Shown here one piece after another: positions 34,428 through 42,099 of a DNA stretch of 42,554 bases. A program made the position numbers and the translations under genes. Source of the stretch: Candidatus Accumulibacter adjunctus (GTDB lineage Bacteria; Pseudomonadota; Gammaproteobacteria; Burkholderiales; Rhodocyclaceae); the NCBI GenBank assembly GCA_000585015.1, contig JFAX01000007.1, positions 62,300 to 104,853 of the forward strand. Reading direction: 5' to 3'. Position 1 is the first letter of the stretch, and the number at the start of each line of letters is the position of its first letter. The notes beneath the pieces are model-generated. The model saw nothing but the letters and a program-made list of their open reading frames with translations, made no database searches and had not been told where the DNA came from.

Positions 34428-35081
34428 ATGGATACCAACCCAAGCGAAGCCAACAAGCCGATCTTCCGCCGGCTTTACGAACGCGTCTTCCCGACCGTCG
34501 CCGACTTCTTCGGCATGCTCGGAGAACAGAGCGCCAACGCCGCCGAGACCACGCGCCTGCTCGTCGAGTTCATGGAGACCGGCGACGTGACGGTCAGCCA
34601 GCGGGTGCGGGCCGACGAGCACGAGGCCGACCGCGTCAAGGCGAGCAACCTCGGCGTCCTCAGCGAGGCGTTTTCGACGCCGATCGACCGCGAGGACATC
34701 CACGCCGCGATCATGACGCTCGACGACATCGTCAATTACTGCAAGTCGACCGTGGTCGAGATGGATGTCCTCGGACTCAAGCCGGACAAGCACAGCCTCG
34801 AGATGGCGATGCACCTGCGCGAGGGCGCGGAAGCGCTGGCGCGCGGCTTTGGCCGCCTCGGTACCGATCCGGCGGCCGCCGGCGGCGACGCGGCAGCGGC
34901 CCGCAAGGCCGAGCGGACGGTCGAGAAGGCCTACCGCCGCGCGATCGCCGAACTCTTCCAGGGTGACGACTACCTGCACATGTTCAAGCGGCGCGAGACC
35001 TACCGCCACCTGTCGAATGCCGCCGACCGCGTCTCCGATGCGGCCGCGGCGCTCGACAACATCGTCGTCAAGCTGTGCTGA
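34428..35081 (+). CDS. DUF47/PhoU-like partner of Pit
   Basis: This 217-residue all-helical protein belongs to the DUF47 (Pit accessory protein) family, related to PhoU. Landmarks are FFGMLGEQSANAAETTRLLVEFMETG, the metal-binding pattern ADEHEADRVK with its EHEAD core, FSTPIDREDIHAAIMTLDDIVNYCKS and a C-terminal LSNAADRVSDAAAALDNIVVKL. The EHEAD/DREDI motifs probably bind Fe or other metals. I chose ATG 34428, 9 nt after AGGAG; ATG 34419 is too close. It is 22 nt after pit, so the pair is an operon that probably controls Pit activity. Confidence 0.93.
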   Translation: MDTNPSEANKPIFRRLYERVFPTVADFFGMLGEQSANAAETTRLLVEFMETGDVTVSQRVRADEHEADRVKASNLGVLSEAFSTPIDREDIHAAIMTLDDIVNYCKSTVVEMDVLGLKPDKHSLEMAMHLREGAEALARGFGRLGTDPAAAGGDAAAARKAERTVEKAYRRAIAELFQGDDYLHMFKRRETYRHLSNAADRVSDAAAALDNIVVKLC

Positions 35082-35102
35082 GAACCACGGCTCGACTCAG
35101 GG

Positions 35103-35131
35103 TTGTATTTTCCCGCCGACGCGCCTACAGT
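35103..35131 (+). promoter_or_regulatory. putative sigma-70 promoter for the small exported protein
   Basis: TTGTAT (35103-35108) and TACAGT (35126-35131) are separated by 17 nt and lie 36 nt before the ATG at 35168. The gene could therefore be expressed separately from pit-DUF47. Confidence 0.4.
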
Positions 35132-35167
35132 GCGAGTGCCAATGTCGGCAGTCACGAGGAGACGCTT

Positions 35168-35299
35168 ATGAGGAAACTGGCCGCCGGCCTGATGGCCCTG
35201 GCGCTGGCGCTGTCGAGTGCAACTGCGGTCGCCTGCCCGGGCGAGAAAGCCAAGGATGGGCAGGCCGAAATGAGCACTCCGGCGAAGCCGAAGAGCTGA
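35168..35299 (+). CDS. small exported protein of unknown function
   Basis: This 43-residue product starts MRKLAAGLMALALALSSATAVA, a clear Sec signal peptide with an ALSSATAVA cleavage region. The mature part is only about 20 residues, hydrophilic, with one Cys directly after cleavage (CPGEKAKDGQ...MSTPAKPKS). Whether the Cys is lipidated is uncertain; TAVAC is not a good lipobox. ATG has GAGGAG 8 nt upstream. It has its own promoter and is closed by a strong terminator, so it is a real unit. No family is recognised. Confidence 0.65.
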   Translation: MRKLAAGLMALALALSSATAVACPGEKAKDGQAEMSTPAKPKS

Positions 35300-35320
35300 C
35301 AGGTCGGTGAATGCAAACAG

Positions 35321-35357
35321 CGCGGCGCGCACCCTGTGGGGTCCGCGCCGCGTTTTT
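35321..35357 (+). terminator. strong Rho-independent terminator
   Basis: CGCGGCGCG pairs with CGCGCCGCG, and after a C/C mismatch ACC pairs with GGT. The loop is about 9 nt and a T5 tract follows. It ends the pit-DUF47-small-protein region. No gene is seen from here to 35477. Confidence 0.9.
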
Positions 35358-35477
35358 CTGTCCACTCACCCCGGCATGACCGCTCTGATCCTCGAAGCCA
35401 CACCTCGGCCGGTCGGGAATCGACCAGCGCAGCGGCGTTGCTCGCTGCTCCCTCTCTCCCACGCCACTGGCGATTCC

Positions 35478-35951
35478 TCACTCACAGCGAGCGATGCACC
35501 GCTGCTGGTCGTCCGGGCAGTTGCCGTCGCCTTCGACACGGCAGTTCAGGCGCGTGCGGTGCGTGAAGACGATTCCCTCGCCGTAGTCGCAGGCCACCCG
35601 GCTGATCTGCCCCTGCCGTGACACGGTCATGCGCGCGCCGCGAACCGTGGACAGCCGGGCCGCCACCGAGTCGCACGACAGGTAGGCGGTGAACGTGCCA
35701 TCCGCCGACTCCCACTGGGCAACGTTCTTCGCCTTCCGGTAGTCTGCGTAGTCGACGCACAACGCGGCATCGTCCTGATAGATGCGGCGATTGTCACTGC
35801 AGAAGCCGTTGAAGCTGTAGCGCAGTTCGGCTTCGCCGGGACAGTTGCCGACCTGTACCGCTGCCGCCGGATCGGGACAGGACAGCCGCTCGGCCGCCGA
35901 CGCGACGAATGCCGGGAGGAACAGAAGGAAGACGAGGAAGCGGCGTTTCAT
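35478..35951 (-). CDS. Cys-rich exported protein of unknown function
   Basis: This 157-residue protein has a clear signal peptide (MKRRFLVFLLFLPAFVASAA). The mature chain has ten cysteines, an even number suited to five disulfides, spread as SCPDP, GNCPGE, GFCSDN, LCVDY, LSCDS, ACDYG, LNCRV, GNCPDD and RCIARCE. It has no membrane anchor, so it is probably periplasmic or secreted. I do not recognise the family. It is 44 nt from the SCO1 gene end on the same strand, so co-transcription with SCO1 is possible; an oxidative folding or copper link would be speculation. Confidence 0.7.
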   Translation of the reverse strand: MKRRFLVFLLFLPAFVASAAERLSCPDPAAAVQVGNCPGEAELRYSFNGFCSDNRRIYQDDAALCVDYADYRKAKNVAQWESADGTFTAYLSCDSVAARLSTVRGARMTVSRQGQISRVACDYGEGIVFTHRTRLNCRVEGDGNCPDDQQRCIARCE

Positions 35952-35995
35952 CGGGAGAGTCTCCAGTCAATGGCCAGGAATCCTGCCGGGGGCAC

Positions 35996-36631
35996 TCACC
36001 TGCTGGTCGCTGCCGGCTGGCGTTGCTGCCCCGGCCGCGGCGGGCTCGCGCTCATGATCTCGCGGATGCGGGCGGCGATCTCGGGCGCCGGCGTGGCATA
36101 GGCGAAGCGGCGCAGATAGCGACCATCGGTCGAGAGCAGGAACATCCCCACCGAATGGTCGACTGCGTACTGATCGGCGGGTGCACCGGGTTCGCGTACC
36201 TGTTCGTAGCGCACGCCGAAATGGTCTGCGGCACGCCGGACGAGGGCGGGCGAGCCGCTGAGCCCGATGATCCGCGGATCGAAGAAGCTGAGGTAACTGC
36301 GCAGCATGCTCGCAGTGTCGCGTTCCGGATCGACGCTGATGAAGATCGCCTGCAGGCGCTCGGCATCCGGACCGAGCGCGCCGAGCACCGCCGCCATCTC
36401 GGCCAGCGTCGTCGGACACACATCCGGGCAGAATGTGTAGCCAAAGCTGATCAGTTGCAGGCGGCCCGGGAAATCCTCGTTGCTGACTGCCCGCCCATTG
36501 GCGTCCGTCAGCAGGTAGCGCGCCGGCAGCCCCGCCGGCGAGTCGGCCACGCCATCGTCCGCCGCGGCACGCTGCCCGATGAGGACGAGGAAAAACGCGA
36601 CGCACAGCGCGACGCCGAAGCTCCTGCTCAT
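35996..36631 (-). CDS. SCO1/SenC family protein
   Basis: This 211-residue thioredoxin-like protein is anchored or exported by an N-terminal hydrophobic segment (FGVALCVAFFLVLIGQ). The copper-binding CPDVC motif (Cys68, Cys72, in SFGYTFCPDVCPTTLAEM) and His158 (YAVDHSVGMF) are all present. SCO1 proteins help insert copper into cytochrome c oxidase CuA or act in thiol redox. No cox genes are in the window. The ATG at 36631 overlaps the stop of the upstream 124-residue gene by 4 nt, which links the two. Confidence 0.92.
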   Translation of the reverse strand: MSRSFGVALCVAFFLVLIGQRAAADDGVADSPAGLPARYLLTDANGRAVSNEDFPGRLQLISFGYTFCPDVCPTTLAEMAAVLGALGPDAERLQAIFISVDPERDTASMLRSYLSFFDPRIIGLSGSPALVRRAADHFGVRYEQVREPGAPADQYAVDHSVGMFLLSTDGRYLRRFAYATPAPEIAARIREIMSASPPRPGQQRQPAATSR

Positions 36632-37002
36632 GGCGTTGGCGGCTTCTGCGTCGCCGTCTGAGCAACCGGCAGCAGCGACTGCAGGCGCCGCGACAGATCG
36701 TCCAAGCGGGAAGCGAAGTCGGCGGCCGACGGACAGGACGCCAGGTCGCCACCCTGGGCGAGGAATGCCTGGTTGGTTCGCTCCTCGTACACTTCGCCGT
36801 AGCGCCTTGTCTTCGGTGCGTGCCGGATCATCAGCAGCTTCGCCTGACCGGCGCTGCCCCTCTCGCCGCAGGCAAGCGCCTGGCCATTGAGCCGACCGAG
36901 GTCGCCGATCGCAGACAGCGCGGCCGCCGGGATGGCATCGGCGTCGGCGAACGCCGGGACGGCCAGAACGATCAGCAGACTCGACAGCAGTACACGCGGC
37001 AT
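36628..37002 (-). CDS. exported protein of unknown function, upstream partner of SCO1
   Basis: This 124-residue protein starts with a signal peptide (MPRVLLSSLLIVLAVPAFA). The mature part is mostly helical with two cysteines (LACGERG, LASCPSA) and the stretch AKLLMIRHAPKTRRYGEVYEERTNQAFLAQGG, which looks conserved. A helix LDDLSRRLQSLLP lies near the end. No family name comes to mind; the translational coupling to the SCO1 gene suggests a periplasmic function in the same process. The start lacks a strong ribosome binding site. Confidence 0.65.
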   Translation of the reverse strand: MPRVLLSSLLIVLAVPAFADADAIPAAALSAIGDLGRLNGQALACGERGSAGQAKLLMIRHAPKTRRYGEVYEERTNQAFLAQGGDLASCPSAADFASRLDDLSRRLQSLLPVAQTATQKPPTP

Positions 37003-37146
37003 GGCTTGGAAATGGCTCGGCAGATGGTGGGAACGGGCTGATTATAGGCGGTGCAGACCGGACCCCGCGTTGATCGGGCTCAAAAAGGTTGCCGCCGTGA
37101 TGTACACTGCGCGCCTCGCCACCGACCCGCACCGGGCACCTTGCAC

Positions 37147-38337
37147 ATGCCTCAACTCGTCCTCCTGCCCGGCAAGGATCGCCAGCTTGCCCGCCAGCAT
37201 CCGTGGATTTTCGCCGGCGCGGTCGACCGGCTGGAGGGTCGCGCTCGTCCAGGCGACACCGTCGAGGTCGTCGCCGCCAACGGCCGGCCGCTGGCCAGGG
37301 CCGCCTGGAGCCCGGAATCGAAGATCCGGGCCCGGGTGTGGACCTTCGATCCGCAGGAAATCGTCGACGACGCGTTCTTCAAGCGCCGCGTGCTGGCGGC
37401 AGTCGAGCGTCGCCTGCTGCTGCCCGAGTTGCGCGAACAGGAGGGACTGCGCCTGCTGCACGGCGAGTCCGACGGCCTGCCCGGCGTCATCGCCGATCGC
37501 TACGGCGACACCATCGTCCTCCAGCTGACGTCGGCCGGCGCCGACAAGTGGCGACAGGCGCTGGTGCGTGCGCTGCAGCGGGCAACGGGCTGCGCCCGCA
37601 TCTACGAGCGCTCGGACTCGGACGTCCGCCGTCTCGAGGGACTGCTTCCGGTCGCTGGCTGGTTGCTCGGAGAGGCGCCGCCCAGCCCGCTGAGCATCGT
37701 CGAGAATGGTGTCCGCATGCGGGTGGACATCGTCGCCGGCCACAAGACCGGCTTCTACCTCGACCAGCGCGACAACCGCCTGCTGACGCGGCTGCTCGCC
37801 AGCGGGCGCCGAACGCTGAACTGCTTCTGCTACAGCGGCGGCTTCTCGTTGCAGGCGCTCGCCGGCGGAGCCAGCCAGGTGCTCTCGATCGACTCCTCGG
37901 CACCGGCACTGGCGACCGCCGTGGAAAACCTCGCACTCAACCCCGGACTCGACGCCAGCCTCGCCGAATGGCGCGAGGCGGACGTCTTCAGCGAGCTGCG
38001 GGTGTTGAAGAGTCACGGCGAGCGCTTCGACCTGATCATCCTCGATCCACCGAAGTTCGCTCCCTCGGCCGCGCACGCGGAACGCGCGGCGCGCGCCTAC
38101 CGGGACATCAACGTCTTCGGCTTCCGCCTGCTGGCTGCGGGCGGCCTGCTGCTGACCTACTCCTGCTCGGGCGGAATCAGCCGCCAGCACTTTCAGGAGA
38201 TCGTCGCCGATGCGGCAGTTGCCGCCGGTCGCCAGGCACGCATCCTGCGCCATCTGGCGGCACCCGCCGACCACCCGGTTGGACTCGGCTTCAGCGAAGG
38301 CGAGTACCTGAAGGGCCTGCTCTGTCAGGCGGACTGA
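37147..38337 (+). CDS. rlmI: 23S rRNA methyltransferase RlmI-like
   Basis: This 396-residue protein matches RlmI (m5C1962 of 23S rRNA) in length and order. The N-terminal PUA-like domain starts LVLLPGKDRQLARQHPWIFAGAV. The methyltransferase domain has GHKTGFYLDQRDNR, LNCFCYSGGFSLQALAGGA (SAM motif I), LIILDPPKFAPS (catalytic motif IV) and LLTYSCSGGISRQHF (with the motif VI Cys). The exact target position is inferred by family. ATG 37147 gives the proper N-terminus. It is convergent with msrA, with a shared hairpin at the ends. Confidence 0.9.
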   Translation: MPQLVLLPGKDRQLARQHPWIFAGAVDRLEGRARPGDTVEVVAANGRPLARAAWSPESKIRARVWTFDPQEIVDDAFFKRRVLAAVERRLLLPELREQEGLRLLHGESDGLPGVIADRYGDTIVLQLTSAGADKWRQALVRALQRATGCARIYERSDSDVRRLEGLLPVAGWLLGEAPPSPLSIVENGVRMRVDIVAGHKTGFYLDQRDNRLLTRLLASGRRTLNCFCYSGGFSLQALAGGASQVLSIDSSAPALATAVENLALNPGLDASLAEWREADVFSELRVLKSHGERFDLIILDPPKFAPSAAHAERAARAYRDINVFGFRLLAAGGLLLTYSCSGGISRQHFQEIVADAAVAAGRQARILRHLAAPADHPVGLGFSEGEYLKGLLCQAD

Positions 38338-38367
38338 GCGCCGCCGCAGCCAGCCAGCGGCACTCAG
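38334..38367. terminator. hairpin at the convergent ends of rlmI and msrA
   Basis: CTGAG and CTCAG, then GCCGC and GCGGC, pair with one C/A mismatch and a 12-nt loop. It covers both stop codons. There is no T run on either side, so it is a weak terminator or an mRNA end stabiliser. Confidence 0.4.
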
Positions 38368-38969
38368 CCATCACCCCAAATCTGCTTCAGGCGGGCGTCC
38401 CGCCCACACGACAGCCGATAGTAGGAATAACGCACGGGGTTCTTCTTGTAGTAGTCCTGATGGTACTCCTCGGCCGGATAGAAGGTTGCGGCGGCCGCCA
38501 GTTCGGTTTCGATCCGCGGCAGCCTGCCGCTGGCCAACAGGGCATCCCGGCTGCTCTCGGCAGCCTTGCGCTCGACTTCGTTCTGCCAGTAGATGCCGCT
38601 GCGATACTGCGAACCGACGTCGCAGAACTGGCGGTTCCTGACGGTCGGATCGATGTGGCGCCAGAAACGATCGAGGAGCTGGACGTAGCTGATCCGCCGT
38701 GCGTCGTAAGTGACGCGCACCGCCTCGGCATGACCCGTGCCGCCCGCGCTGACCTGCTCGTAGGTGGGGTTGGCCGTTCGCCCGGCGGTGTAACCCGATT
38801 CCACCGCGATGACTCCGGGCAGCTTTTCGAAGTCCGCCTCGCTGCACCAGAAGCAACCACCGGCAAAGATCGCCGTGCGCACCTCGCCCGGTTTGCCGGC
38901 GGCCCCATCGGCAGCGGCCAGCGAACCCGCAACGAGGAGCAGCAGCACACCGACGGCGGCGCGGCTCAC
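38364..38969 (-). CDS. msrA: peptide methionine sulfoxide reductase MsrA, exported
   Basis: This 201-residue enzyme reduces methionine-S-sulfoxide. It has an N-terminal signal peptide (AAVGVLLLLVAGSLAAADG), so it acts in the periplasm. The catalytic motif is GGCFWCSEADF (Cys39). ESGYTAG, GTGHAEAVRVTYD, GSQYRSGIYW and YHQDYYKKNP are family landmarks, and a C-terminal Cys (LSCGRD) can act in recycling. The start is GTG at 38969; its GTGA overlaps the msrB stop. It is the second gene of the msrB-msrA unit. Confidence 0.95.
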   Translation of the reverse strand: MSRAAVGVLLLLVAGSLAAADGAAGKPGEVRTAIFAGGCFWCSEADFEKLPGVIAVESGYTAGRTANPTYEQVSAGGTGHAEAVRVTYDARRISYVQLLDRFWRHIDPTVRNRQFCDVGSQYRSGIYWQNEVERKAAESSRDALLASGRLPRIETELAAAATFYPAEEYHQDYYKKNPVRYSYYRLSCGRDARLKQIWGDG

Positions 38970-39472
38970 GTGCGCAGTTCCGGCAGTTGCTCACCGCGCG
39001 GCACGAAGCGAAGCGCCACACCATTGTTGCAGTAGCGCTTGCCGGTCGGCTGCGGACCATCCTTGAAGACGTGCCCCTGATGCCCACCGCAGCGTCGGCA
39101 GTGATACTCGGTGCGCGGGTAGATCAGCTTGAAGTCGGTCCGCGTGGCGATCGCGCCGGGCAACGGCTGCCAGAAGCTGGGCCAGCCGGTGCCGCTGTCG
39201 TATTTCGCCGCGCTGTCGAAGAGCGGCAGGCAGCAGGCCGCACAAACGAAGGTGCCATCGCCCTTCTCGTGGTTCAACGGACTGCTCCCGGCGCGTTCGG
39301 TGTCGTCTTCGAAGAGCACACGATAGGCGGGCAGCGGCAGCAGGGTCGCCCACTCGGCTTGCGATTTTTCGAGCCGACCGTCGTCACTGGTCGCGGCGGG
39401 ACCAGCCGTCGCCTCCGGAACGATGCAGGTCGAGATGTGGTTCAACCATTTCAGTGTCTGACAACGATTCAT
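38966..39472 (-). CDS. msrB: peptide methionine sulfoxide reductase MsrB
   Basis: This 168-residue selenium-free MsrB reduces methionine-R-sulfoxide. Zinc cysteines are C77/C80 (FVCAACCLPLF) and C125/C128 (YHCRRCGGHQGHVF). The catalytic Cys148 is in GKRYCNNGVALRF, and SGTGWPSFW is conserved. I chose ATG 39472 because GGAG lies 6 nt upstream. A longer reading from 39601 would add a hydrophobic segment (ALVAVVGAACFIVLLERI) that could be a membrane anchor, but its ribosome binding site is 1 nt from the start. If MsrB acts beside the exported MsrA, the longer form deserves thought. Confidence 0.9.
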   Translation of the reverse strand: MNRCQTLKWLNHISTCIVPEATAGPAATSDDGRLEKSQAEWATLLPLPAYRVLFEDDTERAGSSPLNHEKGDGTFVCAACCLPLFDSAAKYDSGTGWPSFWQPLPGAIATRTDFKLIYPRTEYHCRRCGGHQGHVFKDGPQPTGKRYCNNGVALRFVPRGEQLPELRT

Positions 39473-39833
39473 GATGCGCTCCAACAGGACGATAAAGCAG
39501 GCGGCGCCGACGACTGCAACCAGAGCCGGAGCGTGTCGCGCCAGATGTGCCCCGGGCCGTGCGCGATCGCAGGCAACGCGGATCGCACGCGCACCGAACA
39601 TGCTCCTTCGGCAACGACGCCGCGGCGGCAGTTCCCGCCCGTTGCCGCGGGACAAATTGACGGCAGGCGCCACAGAACGCGTTGCTGCCCTGATCTCCCT
39701 GCGGCCGAGCACGCTGCCAGGCTGCCCCCATTGGTCGCCAGACCGGGCCACACCTTACGCCAGATCACGCAGGGCTGGCGGGTATCTGCAACAGAGTTGC
39801 AGGTACCAGCCAGCCATGTTCTAATTCCCGGTC
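39473..39833. other. 361-nt divergent intergenic region between msrB and the Fur-type gene
   Basis: No gene is supported. The msrB-proximal part can be read as a continuation of msrB to 39601 with a hydrophobic stretch. The right end carries the palindrome at 39781-39807. No other repeats or terminators stand out. Confidence 0.5.
39781..39807. promoter_or_regulatory. 27-bp near-perfect palindrome, probable Fur/Zur-type operator
   Basis: The left arm GGTATCTGCAAC and right arm GTTGCAGGTACC are reverse complements except for one position, around a 3-nt centre (AGA). The inner CTGCAAC/GTTGCAG arms are perfect. It ends 26 nt before the start of a Fur-family gene that overlaps a COG0523 GTPase gene, so autoregulation by zinc is the natural reading. 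Confidence 0.65.
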
Positions 39834-40295
39834 ATGAAGCCTGCCATCATCCGCAATGGCGAACAGCCGGGCGAAAGCGAGACCGAGCGTGCAGCCCGTC
39901 TGATTCGCCGCGCCGGCGCCCGCGCCACACCGGCCCGCGTTCGCGTCCTCCGCCTGCTGCGATCGGCACCGACCGCACTCAGCCACCATGAGATCGAACA
40001 GTCCCTCGGCGATCTGGCGCTCGATCGCGTCACGCTCTACCGCGTGCTCGACTGGCTGGTCGCGACCGGGCTGGCGCACCGGAACGCGGACACGCGGCGG
40101 ACCTTCCGCTTTTCCGCCGCCAGCGGCAGCGAGCATTCGGCGCATAGCCATTTCCGCTGTGACGGGTGCGGGCGTGTGTTCTGCCTCGACGCCGCACCGC
40201 CGCCACCGCCGAGGCTGCCGGAGGGCTTCTTGCTGTCACGCATCGAACTCGATCTGCGCGGACGCTGCGCGCAGTGCGCGGGCGGCGCGCAGTGA
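39834..40295 (+). CDS. zur: Fur-family transcriptional regulator, probably Zur
   Basis: This 153-residue protein has a winged-helix domain (ATPARVRVLRLLRSAPTALSHHEIEQSL, then LDRVTLYRVLDWLVATGLAHR) and a metal domain. The metal site shows HSAHSHFRCDGCGRVFCLD, with Cys109, Cys112 and Cys117, plus the C-terminal pair Cys145/Cys148 (CAQC), giving a structural zinc site. A Pro run (APPPPPRLPE) links to the last strands. It overlaps the downstream COG0523 GTPase gene by 4 nt (GTGA), and zinc control is therefore more likely than iron. The palindrome 26 nt upstream is its likely own operator. Zur as opposed to another Fur-family member is inferred from context. Confidence 0.7.
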   Translation: MKPAIIRNGEQPGESETERAARLIRRAGARATPARVRVLRLLRSAPTALSHHEIEQSLGDLALDRVTLYRVLDWLVATGLAHRNADTRRTFRFSAASGSEHSAHSHFRCDGCGRVFCLDAAPPPPPRLPEGFLLSRIELDLRGRCAQCAGGAQ

Positions 40296-41356
40296 GCGCA
40301 GTGCCGTCGCCCGAACGGGCGATTCCGGTGACCATCCTGACCGGCTTCCTCGGTGCCGGCAAGACCACGTTGCTCAACCATCTCCTGCGGCAACCGGCGA
40401 TGGCGGATGCGGCGGTGCTGATCAATGAATTCGGCGAGGTCGCGATCGACCATCACCTGGTCGACAAGGTGGACGACAACGTCCTCGTTCTCGATTCCGG
40501 CTGCCTCTGCTGCAGCGTCCGCGGCGAGCTTGCACGCAGCCTGCGCGACCTCTTCATGCGCCGCCTGCGGCGCGAGATCCCGGCCTTTTCGCGCGTCCTG
40601 ATCGAAACCACCGGACTGGCCGATCCGGCACCGGTGCTGTACACGCTGCTCGAGGATTTCTTCATCGCCGAGCGCTTCCGCATCGATGGCGTCGTGACGG
40701 CAGTCGATGCGACCCATGCGAACCGCCAGCTGGGACGCCATTTCGAGGCCGTGCGGCAAGTGGCGATGGCCGATCGCCTGTTGTTGACCAAGTGTGACCT
40801 GGCCGAGCCGGCTGAGCTCGCCACCCTGTCGCGGCGACTGCGCCGGGCGAACCCCGGCGCACCGCAGATCGAGGTCGCGCACGGCCACATCGATGCTGGG
40901 CAGGTACTCGGCTGCGGGCTCTACGACCCCGCCGGCAAGACGGCGGACGTCCGGCGCTGGCTGGCCGAGGAGAAGGTCAAGGCGGAACACGACACCTGGC
41001 GGCAGGATCTGCACGTGCATGACGTCAATCGCCATGACGCACTGGTTCATTCCTTCGTCCTGCGCTTCGCCGAGCCCTTCGCTTGGCCGGACTTCAGCGA
41101 AGCGATCGATGTCCTGCTCGCCACCTGTGGTGACCGCATCCTGCGCGTCAAGGGTCTCGTTGCCGTTGCCGGCGAGCTCGGGCCACGCGTCGTGCAGTGT
41201 GTGCAGCACATGCGCTATCCGGCGGCACCGCTGCCCGACTGGCCGGACGAAGACCGGCAAAGCCGGCTGGTGTTCATCGTCCGGGCGCTCGAGCGAAGCA
41301 TCGTCGACCAGGCCTTCATCATGTTCTGCGGCACCGCGGCCAATAGCGAACCATGA
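40292..41356 (+). CDS. COG0523 GTPase (CobW/ZigA type metallochaperone)
   Basis: This 354-residue G3E GTPase has Walker A GFLGAGKTT (residues 18-26), the COG0523 metal motif CLCC (71-74), Walker B-like IETTGLADP and the base-specific LLTKCDL. The C-terminal CobW domain (ALVHSFVLRFAEPFAWPDFSEAI to RILRVKGLVAV) is complete. A His/Asp cluster (DLHVHDVNRHDALVHS) could bind metal. Members of the ZigA group deliver zinc to target enzymes under zinc limitation, under Zur control. The GTG at 40292 overlaps the upstream regulator stop as GTGA and is in frame. Metal identity is inferred from the neighbour, not from a unique motif. Confidence 0.85.
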   Translation: MSAVPSPERAIPVTILTGFLGAGKTTLLNHLLRQPAMADAAVLINEFGEVAIDHHLVDKVDDNVLVLDSGCLCCSVRGELARSLRDLFMRRLRREIPAFSRVLIETTGLADPAPVLYTLLEDFFIAERFRIDGVVTAVDATHANRQLGRHFEAVRQVAMADRLLLTKCDLAEPAELATLSRRLRRANPGAPQIEVAHGHIDAGQVLGCGLYDPAGKTADVRRWLAEEKVKAEHDTWRQDLHVHDVNRHDALVHSFVLRFAEPFAWPDFSEAIDVLLATCGDRILRVKGLVAVAGELGPRVVQCVQHMRYPAAPLPDWPDEDRQSRLVFIVRALERSIVDQAFIMFCGTAANSEP

Positions 41357-41572
41357 AGACCTGCGGCTGAGCCGTCGGTCACCAAACCTCTTGCGCCACC
41401 CACCGCGCCTTGCTGCAGTACCTGCCCTTCAATGACGGGGACCACCTCATCCGCTGCATGCACCAGCGCCTCGCTCCCAACACCCCAGACACCGGCTGAC
41501 TTGCCCCATCCAACAGTCCTGAACCTCACCACCTCCTGCCATCGAACTTGAAATGAGAACTGCTGCGTCACC

Positions 41573-41983
41573 GAGCGGGCATTCCGCCGCACCCTCGAGT
41601 GCGGTATCCTCGCCCACGGTTGCGCCCGTGCCCGCTGCGCCGACTGCCGGCACGACTTCGTGGTCGCTTGCTCATGCAAGTGTCGCGGCGTCTGCCCGTC
41701 CTGCACTACCCGCCGCATGGCCGAGACGGCGGCGCATCTGGCCAACCACGTCATCCGGCGTTTGCCGTTGCGTCAGTCGGTGCTTTCTGTGCCCCAGCGC
41801 CGGCGCAATCACTTGGCGCGTGATCCGGCGGTTCTCAACGTCGCTTTGCGCATCTTCCTGAGCGCCATCGAACGGGCGCTGCGGCAACACAGTCCCGGTG
41901 CCAGTACAGTGTCCCGCCTCCGCGCTGTGATCTTCATCCACCGTTTCGGTGCGCTGCTCAACACCCATCTGCTCTTCCACTGC
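41573..41983 (+). mobile_element. IS91-family transposase remnant
   Basis: A single open frame shows the zinc-binding and early catalytic part of an IS91-type transposase: LECGILAHGCARARCADCRHDF, then CKCRGVCPSCTTRRMAETAAHL, LPLRQSVLSVP, and IHRFGALLNTHLLFHC. The N-terminus is missing a start and the later domain with the catalytic Tyr is gone. In intact relatives as I recall them the last motif reads NxHVHFH, so the second His of the HUH motif seems replaced by Leu. It is flanked by the COG0523 gene and the DOMON-like gene; 41357-41572 and 41984-42099 hold no gene that I recognise. Confidence 0.75.
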
Positions 41984-42099
41984 AGCCAGGCTCATGTCCA
42001 GCCATCGCTTCTTTCCTTCCGACCATGCGCGCGGCAGATCGCTGCAACCCGTGCAGAGGGTAAAATCCATGCTGCCGCCGATCCGCCGCCACCCCGCCG

